Below, piece after piece: positions 1 to 16,200 of a DNA stretch of 64,000 nt. This stretch comes from Macrobrachium rosenbergii (taxonomy: Eukaryota > Arthropoda > Malacostraca > Decapoda > Palaemonidae). A program made the translations under genes and the position numbers. Positions within the stretch are counted from its first letter, which is position 1; each line of letters begins with the position of its first letter. The notes under the pieces were generated by a model, which worked only from the letters and a program-made list of their open reading frames with translations, did not search any database and was not told where the DNA came from. The stretch is taken from the NCBI RefSeq assembly GCF_040412425.1, contig NC_089766.1, positions 48,257,297-48,321,296 of the forward strand. Reading direction: 5' to 3'.

Positions 1-174
1 TTTCACTGTTTGTTATTTAGGCATTGAATTACCAGTACATTATTTATACGTCATGTACTAAACAGTTTTGTATGCAGCAGAATATGATTAGGGGCTCAAG
101 CCAGTACAATATTAGTAGGCTAGCCTTATCCTCATTAAATGCATTTGTTTAAAAATAACTGCTAAACAGTACTA

Positions 175-476
175 CCAGAAGTAAACCCCCATATTGGCGT
201 TCTCATGATTCAAGACTCACGCAGCTGTGGAACATATCTGCCATTAGCCCATTAGGGTATTTTTTCACTGAGAAACATTCACTAATTACTGTATTTTCAT
301 ATAATTTTCATGGATAAATGCACTTTTGTGATAAAAATTAAAATACTCAGGTATAAGCTAGGGTTTTTCTTGTGTTTAAACTATCAAAATGGGCAGTTCT
401 AAGTGTTTTTTTATTTTTTTAATATTTCGGATTTTAGCTATTCGTGGGGGTTGCCTAAATACGAGGGTTCACTGTA
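175..476. mobile_element. Palindromic MITE, family A (ends GTGAACCC), in TMEM161 intron
   Basis: The right end reads acgagggttcactgta and the left end reads gtaaacccccatattgg, imperfect inverted ends. The interior (attcactaattactgtattttcatataat ... actatcaaaatgggcagttctaag) is shared with copies at 13704-14034 and 22644-22884. Terminal TA is consistent with Tc1/mariner-type insertion. Confidence 0.75.
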
Positions 477-883
477 TACATCTACCTAGATGTAATTTTT
501 TCACATTACTACAGCACTGAACTTCTGATGCATTATAAACTGCCTTTGCCAGGATATAACTAAGACCTACGGGCAGTAAGGAACACAGTAGGATTGCCAT
601 TTCCAACTTCAATTATGCAAATATTTGTTTGATTGCAACTAACTGATTAATTTATAATGAAAAGTGTATTTGCCAGGTCTTTTCCCTGCATGCCTGTGAC
701 ACAGTATTGTATTATGAAGCTACAGAAAGGGGAAAACCCACATGCAAAAATTTCAACTTGCGCTGAGTTCTGGAATGGTCCAACTGCACAGATACTATTC
801 ATACCTGGGACTTAAGATTCAGATATGATAAACCATCATTTCAATTCACTCTACTCCAACTCACTCAAGTTATAAAAGGATAC

Positions 884-4517
<3,634 letters not shown>

Positions 4518-4614
4518 TCAAGAGGAAACATCATCAATGCTGTTATCACCATGCACTATCAAACCTACTGTGGTACCGACACTAAATCTGATACAACAAA
4601 CAATGTATTTTTCA

Positions 4615-4850
4615 TTTTTTTATTATTATTATTAATATTTAGAAGATGAACTCTATTCATATGGAACAAGCTCACAGGAGCCATTAACTTGAAATTCAAG
4701 CTTCCAAAGAATATTAAGGTGTTCATTAGGAAGAAGTGGGAGGAAGTAAAGGGAAATACAGAACGACGAGATCTCGCTTACTAAAAAATAAAAATATTAA
4801 TAAATTAATAAACAGATTAAAATGCAAGGAGAACAGAATACTAATATTAT
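4615..4850 (-). mobile_element. LINE 3' tail, family L1a, copy 1
   Basis: Minus-strand copy of the tail that ends ...TTCCATATGAATAGAGTTC... and then a short (AAT)n. The same block occurs at 12318-12536, 21205-21310, 45018-45195 and 57430-57580. The 12.3-kb copy links it to a reverse-transcriptase C-terminus. Confidence 0.75.
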
Positions 4851-5790
4851 ACTAATCTGGCCTCGCGTTAGCACAGGCGCTTACTCATTTGAGACTTGGC
4901 GGTTTCCCAGTCCTTAATTCACTTATTACTGCAATACTATTTCATAAAGGTTCCACAAAGGTTAATACATTTTACTATTAAAGATCAGCAGGAGGATTGA
5001 GGAACAGTTGGCCCAGAAAGCAGGAGATACAAAATTAGCAGGACAAAGACCTGCACGAGATCTAGGAAGCCACAGAGACAGTGGAAAGATGAATTCCTTG
5101 ACCTGGTAACGTGTTCAGTCAGAAAGACTACATGACAGAACATTGAAGAGAGGACTCATTATACATCTAAACCCCTGAAGGAAAGTTGATATAAAGAGGT
5201 TAATGATGATAATGACGATAAAGACAGCAGACTAACCTAGGCATTTGAATGAAGTCTGTTCATTATCAACCATTCATTTTCATTCACTCATTCATTTACC
5301 TTTTATCTTTTTGCCACTGATGAGGTTTTGTAGTAATTTATTAATTATTTACGTAACAATAATAATACTAATTAAGTGTTTTTGCCTACTGGGCCTGTGG
5401 TGTCACTTGTCGCCAATATTTTAATACACGTACAGTACCAGTCATCTTTTCTTTCACCAGGTAAGCAATTCCCAGCATTCCTATGTATCTCTGAATTACT
5501 TATCATCCTTTTATTTTGGCTTGTTTTTTGTTAATGCAGTCATGAAATTCCTTCATCCATAGGTTCCAACACTGATATTCAGTTAACTATGACTAATGGT
5601 ACAGCAAGCCTTGTGTGAAAGGCTTGGCAAATTTTACAGTTTTTGACAAGAAACTAAGAATATTTCCTATAGCCTAACACTCAACATACCTAATACATAC
5701 ATATGTATACACAGAATTTTCTTTCTTTCTTTAAACCTCCGGCTGAAACCCCTTATGGACAGAGTCGACAGATTATAACTACATGCACGC
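4851..5790. other. Intergenic stretch, no feature seen
   Basis: AT-rich DNA between a LINE tail and a LINE remnant. No conserved open frame, tandem repeat or hairpin recognised on either strand. Confidence 0.5.
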
Positions 5791-5792
5791 TC

Positions 5793-6074
5793 CTAAGGGA
5801 TGTCCGCCTGCAGAGAAAAGTTACAGGGAACGGAAAAAAAGCGGACACATCTAAATTCCGGTGGTTCAGCAGAAAAAATGGGTGAATTTGCTCGTCGCTT
5901 AGACGTAAGGAGATAAGAAGACTCCTCGACTGCACTAGGCAAACCATTCCACATTTTAGTTGCAGCTGAAGTAAAATTCCTCGCAAACCGAGTGGTACAT
6001 GACACATCGTTGTAGCTGCAGCAAAAGCCACTGGGTGAAGTAAAAAAGAGTGCAGAGAATGTGAATGTCATCAT
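5793..6074 (-). pseudogene. LINE reverse-transcriptase C-terminal remnant
   Basis: The minus-strand frame reads RFARNFTSAATKMWNGLP then SAVEESSYLLTSKRRANS. This is the typical end of non-LTR retrotransposon ORF2 (x-x-x-A-x-x-x-W-N-x-L-P ... L-x-x-F-K-R-R). No upstream RT domain is left. Overlapping frames are shadows. Confidence 0.7.
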
Positions 6075-6930
6075 GTGAATAAGCTAGCATGTTAACCGTA
6101 TGTTTAAGCCTCAGTCGGGTAGGATGAATCCACAGAACTGCCACTATCGCACTTTTCAGCATGTGCGTTGGAGGATGGGGGGGTCCTTTTAGGATTATAA
6201 TGATAAGCACTGGTTGAAAGGAAGTCAAGATGGCCCCTGTGTCCTGCCTCAAAAGAGATTAGCCTAATTTAAGAAACAAAATCAGTAAAACTGAGGACTA
6301 CTACCGCGCCCCCTTGGTTTGGTGAACATCAGTTCAGTATGTGCAAATTGGGTGTCGCGTCAGCACCCGTCCCTTGGGGTCGAACATACAAACATAAATA
6401 GAAGACAAAAGGTATAAATATAAACGAAAAACAGGCAAATGGCAGTAAATATTGCCCGAGACAGTGGGTTGGGTTTCCAGGTATTACTCTGTAGGCCTTC
6501 TAGCCTACAACTGTTTTAGGGGCAATCCTACAGTTTAGGGGCTCCAAATTCACTGCTCCCTCGTGTGTGTGTTTTCTTTCCTATTTTCAATTTCTTCTTT
6601 TTACAGACCTGCAAACAGAAGTATATTTAGTAAAAAAAATGAGCAGATAGTAAAAAAAAAGCGAGGGGAATAAATCAAGTGCTGAAGCAAATTAGCGCGC
6701 CTGCAACTGTGTTCGTGGAGCGCGCACCTTCAGGAACCATGGCGTAGTACTTTCGAAATAGATTTTACCTATGGTACTTTGGCTGCTTATCCGTTTTTTG
6801 TCGTTCGACTGTAATTAACCTCAGACGTCGTGTGCTGGCCATCTTGGAGTGCTATCGTGCATGCTATAGGGGAGCTTTTGGTAAAAGGTGGCGTTTCCTT
6901 TACCGGGGTCGGGAGGGTGGGACGGACTGG

Positions 6931-6947
6931 GTTAGGTTAGGTTAGGG
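6931..6947 (+). repeat. Interstitial (TTAGG)n
   Basis: gttaggttaggttaggg, three units of the arthropod telomere repeat. Similar runs are at 26471-26486 (reverse) and 52006-52020. Confidence 0.8.
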
Positions 6948-7995
6948 TTCGTTAAATTAGTATAGTTCCTTTTATTAATAAGGTTTCCTCGGCCGATCCC
7001 TTCTTGAACACATGGCTCCCTAATGACCTGCGCACGCGCGGAGCCACCCCATAACGACAACGTGGCAGTCCGTGCGGAGCTACCCTGCAGTTTTACCTTT
7101 ACGTATTTCGCCACTGCTCATAGGCCTAATCCTATCTAATATATCCTATTCCCAATCCTACCAATAGGCATAGGCCTATTTTTCCTTTTTTCAAGTTTCC
7201 ACCAATCCTAGCCTACTGGCAAGCTGCAGTCCTAGCCTGGCCTGAGGCTTTAAAGTTGATAGTATTAAAAACAATCTAAATGATAAATTATGAAATTGAT
7301 AAATCCAATATTAATAAATATATATACGTAGGCCTATCCTACCATAAAGGGTTAATCCATTAGGCCTAGTCTCTTCGACGGCATATACCTAACACACTTC
7401 AGTAACATTAATAACTCCGTTTGATGAGTTAAATTACATTTTTAAAATAAAAAAACCCGCCATTTATCTTGATAAAATCAAGATAAGCGAAGATACGACC
7501 CGACATATATAAAAAAAAATAGGCCTAGTCTCAATACCTTCAACATTCGCATAAGAGTAACAAAATCCTCATTATCTTCAGCGTAAGCATAATATTTAAC
7601 CCTTTAAATGATAAAGATTACGGAGGAAATCCTTAATCCTACAGATAAAAAGGACAGAGGTCATTACCATCCTGTCAAAAAACGCCGTTAAAAGCCGTCT
7701 GCAGAAATAACCATGAGCCGCTCCATAAGGGAGCCATGTGCTGAGGTTCTTTTTTTTTTTTCTTTCTTCTTCTCGTTCTTGTTCTTCATTGTCCTCATGG
7801 CGGCTTGAATTATGCTTATTGGTCTTCGTTCTCGCGAATAAATTCAGGTTTAGCATTTTTAGCTGCGTTTTAGAATGATTCATGGCGTTAAATTATCTGG
7901 TCAGTTTTGGCCGGTTAGAGTTTTCAGTCCGCCGGAAAATGGTTTTTTCTTGGCATTGCTAATTTTTTTAGAGGAATGGCTCATTATATTTGTAT

Positions 7996-8062
7996 GTAGT
8001 CATGTAAATATATCATACATATATGTATTCATGTATATATATCATACATATATATGACTACT
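7996..8062. repeat. Imperfect AT-rich palindrome
   Basis: Ends GTAGTCAT and ATGACTAC are exact inverted copies and the interior pairs imperfectly through catacatatatg/catatatatgtatg blocks. Confidence 0.55.
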
Positions 8063-8362
8063 TCCCAATCGTAGCATATTTTAATGCTTAAAGTCTCGTG
8101 AATGTCTCGATTTTACCCAGTTTATTTGCTAGGAAATTGAATAATTTTGCTCTCTTCAATATTATTACTAAATCAGGCGATAAAATAATGTCCTCTTTTC
8201 TTAATAATTTTGCTTACAATGATTAAAGAACAACAAAACAGAACGGATTTACAATGAAGCTGAACGGACAGACGCGAGGGTTTATCACAAAGAGAGCTTT
8301 GTCCTCTAGTTGGTGATGATTGTACAGACGAAAGGAAAAAGCTTTCATTCTTCATTACAGCT

Positions 8363-8365
<3 letters not shown>

Positions 8366-8441
<76 letters not shown>
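8366..8441. repeat. (GA)n microsatellite
   Basis: About 38 uninterrupted GA units. Confidence 0.98.
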
Positions 8442-8443
<2 letters not shown>

Positions 8444-8460
8444 AGTTATCCAATGTTGTA

Positions 8461-8563
8461 AATATGGCCAATTTAACGCTTCTTTTTCTTTTATAAATAT
8501 GGCCAATTTAACGCTTCTTTTTCTTTTATAAATATGGCCAATTTAACGCTTCTTTTTCTTTTT
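8461..8563. repeat. 35-bp tandem repeat, three copies
   Basis: Unit starts aatatggccaatttaacg and ends ttctttta; copies at 8461, 8496 and 8531 are nearly identical. Confidence 0.95.
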
Positions 8564-9695
8564 AACTATATAAGTGACTGAAATTTAAGGACCAGCAATT
8601 CAATATCCCCAGCAACAATAGAAGAATAATGGCGTAATTTTTGCAACCTGGGATGTCAAAAGCACCGATTCGGAATGAAGAACTGGATAAAGATATAACA
8701 AAATTTTTACACGACTATAAAAAGTGTAATCTGGGTCACTCCCCTAAATCATTTTATTACCGTAATAAATAAAATGTCAAATTATTCATCTGTTAATCAG
8801 CTCAGTGGTCTGGTTAAACTAAGGTATACTTTTTTTATTCATCTATAGGCAGCGTCCTGGGATCTACGTCTAATCCATGTATAATGAAAATAACATAATT
8901 GTATTTTCATAGAAAATGGACATTAATGGATCAGAAATTAAGCAGTGAAGAAAAATATATTGGTATATATAGCAGTGGGTAAGCCAATATGAACCCTATG
9001 GTTATTCCGAGTGATAAAAAAGCCCCCCATAAGAAATAAACTAAAATGGCCTGCTTGTCTCCTGAGCGAATTGTAAATAACAAGAGTGTCTTTGCACTCA
9101 AAACAACGGTGATATGTGAGGATAATTAATATCATGCTTAAACAATGTAAACATTGTGCATGTGACAGTATTAATTCTTCCATTGCTGAATCGAGGATCA
9201 GCTGATAAAATAAACAACAAGGTGAGAGATGGCTGATAACGAGACACAACATACGATAACTAAAGCGGCTGTCAAAGTTCGATAATGTTTGTTTTTAAGA
9301 TTTTATACTTACGCGAATATACATCCATAGTAATTTTACGGATTAAGATTCTGTTGTCCAGTGTTTTGCTTTCATTTAAGTGTAAAATATTTCTTGGGCA
9401 GGTTATACTCACGGTTCGTAAAGCAATCGTTGAGCACCAAGATTTTCCTAGAAAATTGTCTCAAACGCATGAAAACTATAACATTGCTTACGTCACGTAG
9501 AATTTATTACTGACATACCTTCATAATTAGTATGCTTTTTCTACATTTCATATCCAAAAGCCTATTAAAATTTTGACCATATCACCTAAGGCCTGAGTGG
9601 AAAGTGAACACACTCACCTCCCCCCACAAAGCAATTCTTATTCACATTTCGTACCTTTCCATACTTTTGGCTGCCTTCATATCGCTGTTATTTAG
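8564..9695. other. Intergenic stretch, no feature seen
   Basis: AT-rich; short frames on both strands show no recognisable domain. No repeats shared with the rest of the window were noticed. Confidence 0.45.
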
Positions 9696-9698
<3 letters not shown>

Positions 9699-9726
<28 letters not shown>

Positions 9727-9739
9727 GTAATAGTAGTAC

Positions 9740-9785
<46 letters not shown>
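9699..9785. repeat. (GTA)n microsatellite, interrupted
   Basis: About 29 GTA units with two substitutions. A smaller (AAT)n and (CAA)n patch follows at 9922-9970. Confidence 0.97.
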
Positions 9786-9786
<1 letters not shown>

Positions 9787-10039
9787 CAAAAACAACCAAA
9801 TATTTCACCATTAATCGACATCACTCCCAAAAAATAAACGCAATTTTCCTTTACAATTATCGGGTAGCTTTCCACACATTTTCGTTCTTCCCGCTGCCTT
9901 TACATCACAGTTAATTAGGGCAATAATAATAATAATATCAACAACAACAATAACAGTAAAAAAAAAACAACCAAATACTTCACCACATACCGATTGCTAA
10001 CCCTTCATACGTGTACGGTTTCCCTTTGAGACGTGACTC

Positions 10040-10180
10040 ATAAACGACACCTTTCAGCCCGCTGTATAAGAACGCGCGTCTGGCGAGAGAGGATGTCAGA
10101 ACGTTTCGAGGGACTCGCCCTTATCATTTCGCCTCATTACAAGTCTCAGACGACACTCTGTCTTCGCAGGATAGTTAAAT
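10040..10180 (+). promoter_or_regulatory. Probable IMPACT 5' leader/promoter region
   Basis: This stretch directly upstream of the IMPACT ATG has several CpG-containing motifs (CGCGCG, CGAG, ACGACAC). I see no clear TATA box. Start of transcription is inferred only from position. Confidence 0.3.
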
Positions 10181-10207
10181 ATGGCCGAAGATAACCTAAC
10201 CAGACAG
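10181..10207 (+). CDS. IMPACT: IMPACT exon 1
   Basis: ATG GCC GAA GAT AAC CTA ACC AGA CAG then gtaata; encodes MAEDNLTRQ, resembling the acidic/polar leader of other IMPACT proteins (MAEG...). Phase 0 out. Confidence 0.88.
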
Positions 10208-13200
10208 GTAATATGAAATAACGTTTGTTGTCATTGTGAAATTGGAGGTTTTTACGGTTTTATAAAGTTGCACCCTCAGCCTGACTCGGGTACGTGTCGC
10301 TTATTTATCGAGCACCTCGGCGTAAATATGTCATGGCAGGCCTGTAGGTTTAGTCAGTCTATATGTTTTATATATAGTTTGGGTTAAGTGGTTATAGAAC
10401 CCATCAGAAAATAAAAATATCCCCTCTTATTTCCTCAAATGGGAGTGTACAGGTATTGCACCCCTTCTTAGTACAGGTATTGCACCACTTCTCAACGAAG
10501 GTTAATTTCTTCATTTTCTTTCCATTCCACAATTCTAATTGTTCATCTTATGGATAACTGGGCCGTCAGTAACAATTCAACCATAGCTTTTAATAAAATA
10601 TATCTTTCTGTCTGTTTAGCAGGTTAATAACTTTGTCAGGTTAGTTAGGATAATCGAAGCTAAGTCATAACAGATTTCGCCCGTGTTTCTGATTCGTTAG
10701 GCGTAATGTCTGTCCTGTAATTCACAATTCTCACGTTTTTTGTGTCGTGAGAATCTGTAGGTCCAGCATGCATGCCATGCAAGTTTTCCATCTTTGGTAG
10801 GCCTAGCATTTCTCTTGCCCGTGAAATTCTATATTGTAACCAATTTTTCTGGGGTTAACCTGGGACCCAAGGGGCCATTTTTGGGGAAAAAGTGTTTTGG
10901 GTTTTTTCAAACCAAGAACGGTTCATGAAAATTGACAAGCTTTCTTGAAGAGCAAAGAACAAATTCATTAACATAACCTGCTTGTTTACTGGTTATAATT
11001 TTGCCGAAATTAGCTATGGTTGCATTAGGCGGCTGGTAATTCTGTACCTTTAGCTCCATGCCTGTTTTTAATTTTTATTTAGTTTTTCTACAGTTTTAGG
11101 GGTTCAATGATAACTGGTGGTGCATCTGTTTGTTTTAAAAAATGGAATGTCCCTTTGCTGTGTTTAGTACTGGCCCGGAAAATAATACCAAATTCGTTAA
11201 CAAGTTATTGCACTTGCCGGATGGGATTTTGAACTGGGGGAAACAGACATACCCGTGGTTGGGGTTTTGAGCCCCAAAAATTAAATTAAATTCATAATTA
11301 AGCAAAAACCAAAACAGTTAGGTTGAAAATCGACTGAAAGACAGTTTTCCTGAAGAGCAAAGAACAAATTCATTAGTTCATCATATAATCAGGAATTGCA
11401 GGTGAAAGTACGTTGAAATGTACCAGAAGTGTTTTGTGAAAGTAATTTACCAGAAGTACCTGAGTCTGAGATTGAACGTCACTTTTTCAGTGTTCTTAAA
11501 AGGGAAAACAACTCATCAGTGAGTAACTAACTACTAACTAACAATTGACATGTTAAAAAATAAAAGAAATTGGCATAACCGATGTTTGTCAGAAGTATGA
11601 AGGATCATCAAGTGAATTGTAATTATTAATTTCATAATCATGACACAATAATATTTCTTAGATGAGTGGATAACTCCCAGGACATCAGGATTTTTTAATA
11701 ACATATAAAACTTGTCACATGAATCACTAAAACTGCATTTGACAGCCAGCATATGTTCCATATATCGACTTTGAGTTGTGATTTATCTGGTGTCCATGTT
11801 GTTATTTAGGGAAAAGACTCTTTCAGTGGAAGCATTTGAACCTGTAAAACACAATGCAAATTCTGCCATGAGTAATTTCACATTAGCACATGGAAGGAAC
11901 ATAATGGTTGACAAAGTGCTGAAAGATTTCCATCAATCATTCTCTACTGAGAATTCTGCTGTAGCCCACTCATTAACTCTTTCTGCAGTGACATATCTTT
12001 GGATATTGGAGATCTCATCAAATAGTTCATTGACGTCTATCTTGTCAGGAAATATGTCGTTCACAAAACCACAGCCTGGGGCATTTCCTGGCCTTTCAGG
12101 GACGCTGGGACAGGTGATGCGAAAATAGGGTTGTCCCAGGTAAACCGGGAAGTCTGGTCACCGTAAATTCTAGCCTAATTTTTTTTTCCTTTTTGGATAC
12201 AACCTTGCCCTTCATATATGGACCCTCCTACTTTGCATGTGCTGTTTGGCCATATATTGACTCAGAAAACAAAAGAATAATACAGGTAGGCCTTGAGGAT
12301 GATGCCCAATATATTAGGCTATTATTATTATTCAGAAGATGAACCCTATTCATATGGAACAAGACCACAGGGACCATTAACTGAAATTCAAGCTTCCAAA
12401 GAATATTAAGGTTTTCCTTAAGCAGTAGTACAAGGAAGTAAAGGGAAATCCATAAAGAAGAGATTCGACTTATTAAAAAAAAATTAATACAGATAAAAAA
12501 TGATTAAAATGCAAGGAGAGTAGTATTAGGGTAGTACAGGCAGTCCCCAGTTTACGACGGGTCCGGCTTACGACGTTCCGAGGTTACGACGCTTTTCAGA
12601 TATATTCATCAGAAAATATTTCCCAGTTTACGACGCATGTTCCAGGGTTACGACGCGTCGTACGCCGATCCGACGGAAGAAATATGGCTTCAAAACAGCA
12701 GAATAATAAAAATTTGGAGGGTTTTTTGATGAAAAACTCAATAAAAATGCAGTTTACATCGTTTTCAATACACCCAGAGCATTAAAAGTCAGGTTTTCTT
12801 AGGATTTGCGACGATTTTCGACGATTTTTCAGTTTATGACGATTTTCGGCTTACGACGCGCCGTAAGAATGGAACCCCCGTCGTAAACCGGGAACTGCCT
12901 GTAATGCATTGCATTTTCGCTTGAACTTCTGAAGTTCCAACTGCACAACATCCTCTTGGAGGGTATTCCACAGTCCAACAGTGTGAGGAATAAAGGAACT
13001 GAGAAGTGTGACTTGAATTTTACCAGATGTAATATAGTACAGAACATACAGTTACATCACTGTGACAGTTATAGTGGCAGTAGCTTTGAGAAAGAAAAGA
13101 ACAGTTCATAATTCCCTGACTTACAATGAACTGTTCATCTTTCAACTCTGCAGCCACTGGTGTGTCAGCATCCTATTGCATCCACTGAATCATATCCTGC

Positions 13201-16200
13201 TCTGTGAGTTTGCTTAGGATGGTGTTAGCTGAAGAACACTATGTATAATGATCAGAATCACTGCTATGCCCATCCTGAAGCCCGCAAACAATTCAAGGTC
13301 ATTATCATTAAACATAACAATGTTAAAATATGCCAATCGCTTATCATAATGGGTAGAAGTATTTGAAAAAATGTAAATGCAAGTATTTACAGACATATTT
13401 TTCAACTCTGGATGGGGAGGCCTAAAGGATTTGTTCTGTGTTTGAAATCTGGATCAAAGACACTTCAAAGAAGTTGGACAGTTAGGTGGGAGGAGACAGA
13501 AGTAATGTGGGGAAGGGGGCTGATGAAGTAGTCCAAAGAACATTTAGCACGACATAATATCTTCTGGTACACAGGACACACTTTCAAGTATCATTTTATT
13601 GGGAGAAATTATAAAGTCAAAGTTGGTCCCATACCAAGATAATTTTGGTGTTTAGAACTTGTCGTTTAGAGGGAAACATATACTGAGCAGTGAGATTGGG
13701 GAGTACAGTGAACCCCCCCATATTCGCGGAGGACCAAAATCCGCAAATACTTAAAACCCCTCTAAAAACACTTAGAACTGCCCATTTTGATAGTTTAAAC
13801 ACTAAGAAAAACCTTGTAAAAATGCTTATACCTGAGTATTTTCATAGTTTTATCACAAAAAGTGCATTCATTCATGAAAATTATATGAGAATACAGTAAT
13901 TAGTTAATATTTCTCAGTGAAAAATACCGCGAATGGGTGAATTTTCTGCAAAATGGGTAGATATTTTCCACAGAGAAACCTGCGAATGCGTGAGTCCGTG
14001 AATCGTGAGAACGCGAATACGGGGGGGTTTATGGTGGTCAGCTCCCATCTTCCCGCCTTTGACTTGCAGTGGAGCACTGGTGAAAATTGGAGCATAAAGT
14101 TAAAGGAGTTGAACACTTAGTTTCAAAGGACCAAACAGAAAGGATGAAATTTTAAGAAAAGTGAAGCTAAATGTTGAAGGGGTTCTGCAAAATTCCTCTA
14201 GCATTGTTGACAGTACCTGCTATAAATGGTGCCTGTCCATGGAAGGACCAAAGCCTTGAAAATACCGTACTTAGTATAGGCATCAACAGCTGGAATGTCC
14301 AGAGAAAATTTTGTAACTGAAAATGAAGGGAAAGGAGAAATAGAAGAGGAAAATGTGTAAATCAATTGAAAAAATAAAACCTTTGAAGTAATTGTTAAAA
14401 TCAAATCCCCATAATCAAAAGTAATAAAATCAGGGACATTTCTGCAGCTTAGTAGTTAATCAGATCCATTTATTTTTTAGTAGATTTCAAACGTTAGGTC
14501 ACCATGTCAAATCTTACAGTAGTATGTGTATTAACTGTTACTAATTCCTGTCGTTTCAGGTTGACGAAATTGAGGCACTCTCTTCCATTTATGGGAATGA
14601 CTTCCATACTGAAAGTGTGGAGCACAGAACCTACAGTGTGGAAATCAGCGAATGGGATCTGACAGCGCTCCTGCAGGTGAGTGACTTACTTTGATAATAA
14701 AAGTTTCAAATAAGATTACTTAGACTAGGTTTGGCAAAGGTATCCTTAAGGTGTGCCCAGTTTATAATTGTATCGTCCTTTTCTGTCAAGTTGTTACTGC
14801 ATATTGAACAGTGAAAAATTATGTTACTCGGACAATTTTAAGTCTTCTGTCCATATCTCTGTTGGTATTTTTATCATTATTTATACATTTACTCATTATT
14901 TTCTATTCTCTATGCTAGGGTTTCTGCTTTTTACATCTAGATGTTCTATTTTTTGGAAACTTGCATTTGAAAGTTAATGGATGATTTGACTTGTTCCACA
15001 AGAATGTGTATTTACTGTATACTGAATGGTAATAGTTCTGCATACCCACTATTTTAGGAAAAGAGTTCATTTACTGGTGCTTAATGTGAAATGAATGAGC
15101 TATTTATTTGTAATTTGTAACAAAAATATTCCACATTGCCAATGACTGGTTAACAAATCATCCTGTTTTTTTCATCTCATCTCACCATTGACCACATTGC
15201 CATTGTACTGCTGAACTGAAATTTGACTGCTTTAGATCATGCCCCTAATAAGAACCCATGCTTTTAGTCACCAAGAGGAGTTCTGTATAAAGGTCTTGCG
15301 TTACGGAAATGTGTCTTTTAGGAGACTTCTCTCTCATCCTTTCTCCACATTATAATGAGCTGGCCTGTGTGCTACAGGTCAAACCAATATCCAGTCACAC
15401 AAGTTGAACGATTCATCATTTTGTCAAGGTTCAGTAAATAAATTCCATGCTGGATCGGACACTTGTGGCAACTGAGTCAGACCTGTGGGTTCTGTTGCTT
15501 CCTTTTAAAAATTTAAGAATCTTTTGAGTCAGCAAACTTTGGCTGTCTCTGCAAAGACTTAAATTTTATGATGAATTCTCTTCTTGCATTTTCCTTGGAC
15601 AATAGTGTTGGTGAGCCACATGTGCTTTTGGGCAGGTTAGACTTCAGTTGGCCTTTCCTTCATTTGAAATTTAACTGTCAAGAACCAGATGCAAGGAAAG
15701 TCAATAAATGTCTTGTGACTGTTTACAGCTCCAAGTCTTGTATGGGATGATCCAAGGTTCTTTTATATCTGTGAGACCTGATAAAGTATTACCTCAAGAT
15801 GACAAGATCATGTACACAAGATTGTGAGAGACTTGTATTCTCAAGTAGTATATCTTATGTGTTAGATCAAAATATAGGGGTCAGTTTTCACAAGGGCTTT
15901 ATATGAATCAGTACAATATAAAAGTAGTGCCTTTTAGTCAGGTTATTAATCAGAATGTTGAAGATTCCAGTCAATTTTTACATCTGCAAAATGTACAGAT
16001 TACATGAAAAACAGCTTCTGGGCACTATCAAGAAACTTACAGGAGCAAGAATATTTACTCAAGCAGGAATCTAATGCTGATGAAACCTGCTCTGTTCTCC
16101 AGAACAAAAATATCACAGAGGACATTTATTACTCAATAAGGGAGATGAACATCAGGTTTTAATGTACAGAAAGAGAGACTGATGTTGCTGCCACCAGGTA

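Larger units (their letters stand above)
6075..8365. other. Intergenic stretch with CpG-rich block and interstitial TTAGG
   Basis: Bases 6690-7130 are more CpG-rich than the surroundings (gcgcgc, cgcacgcgcgg) and may hold the missing TMEM161 first exon and promoter, but no ATG followed by a good donor was found. A (TTAGG)3 run is at 6931-6947 and an imperfect palindrome at 7996-8062. Nothing else recognised. Confidence 0.4.

Noticed and set aside
8310..8531. Arg-Glu repeat protein
   Set aside because: Translation of the (GA)n tract; the same applies at 34743-34934 and 40758-41007.
9604..9875. Open frames rich in Val or Thr runs
   Set aside because: Translation of the (GTA)n microsatellite on both strands.
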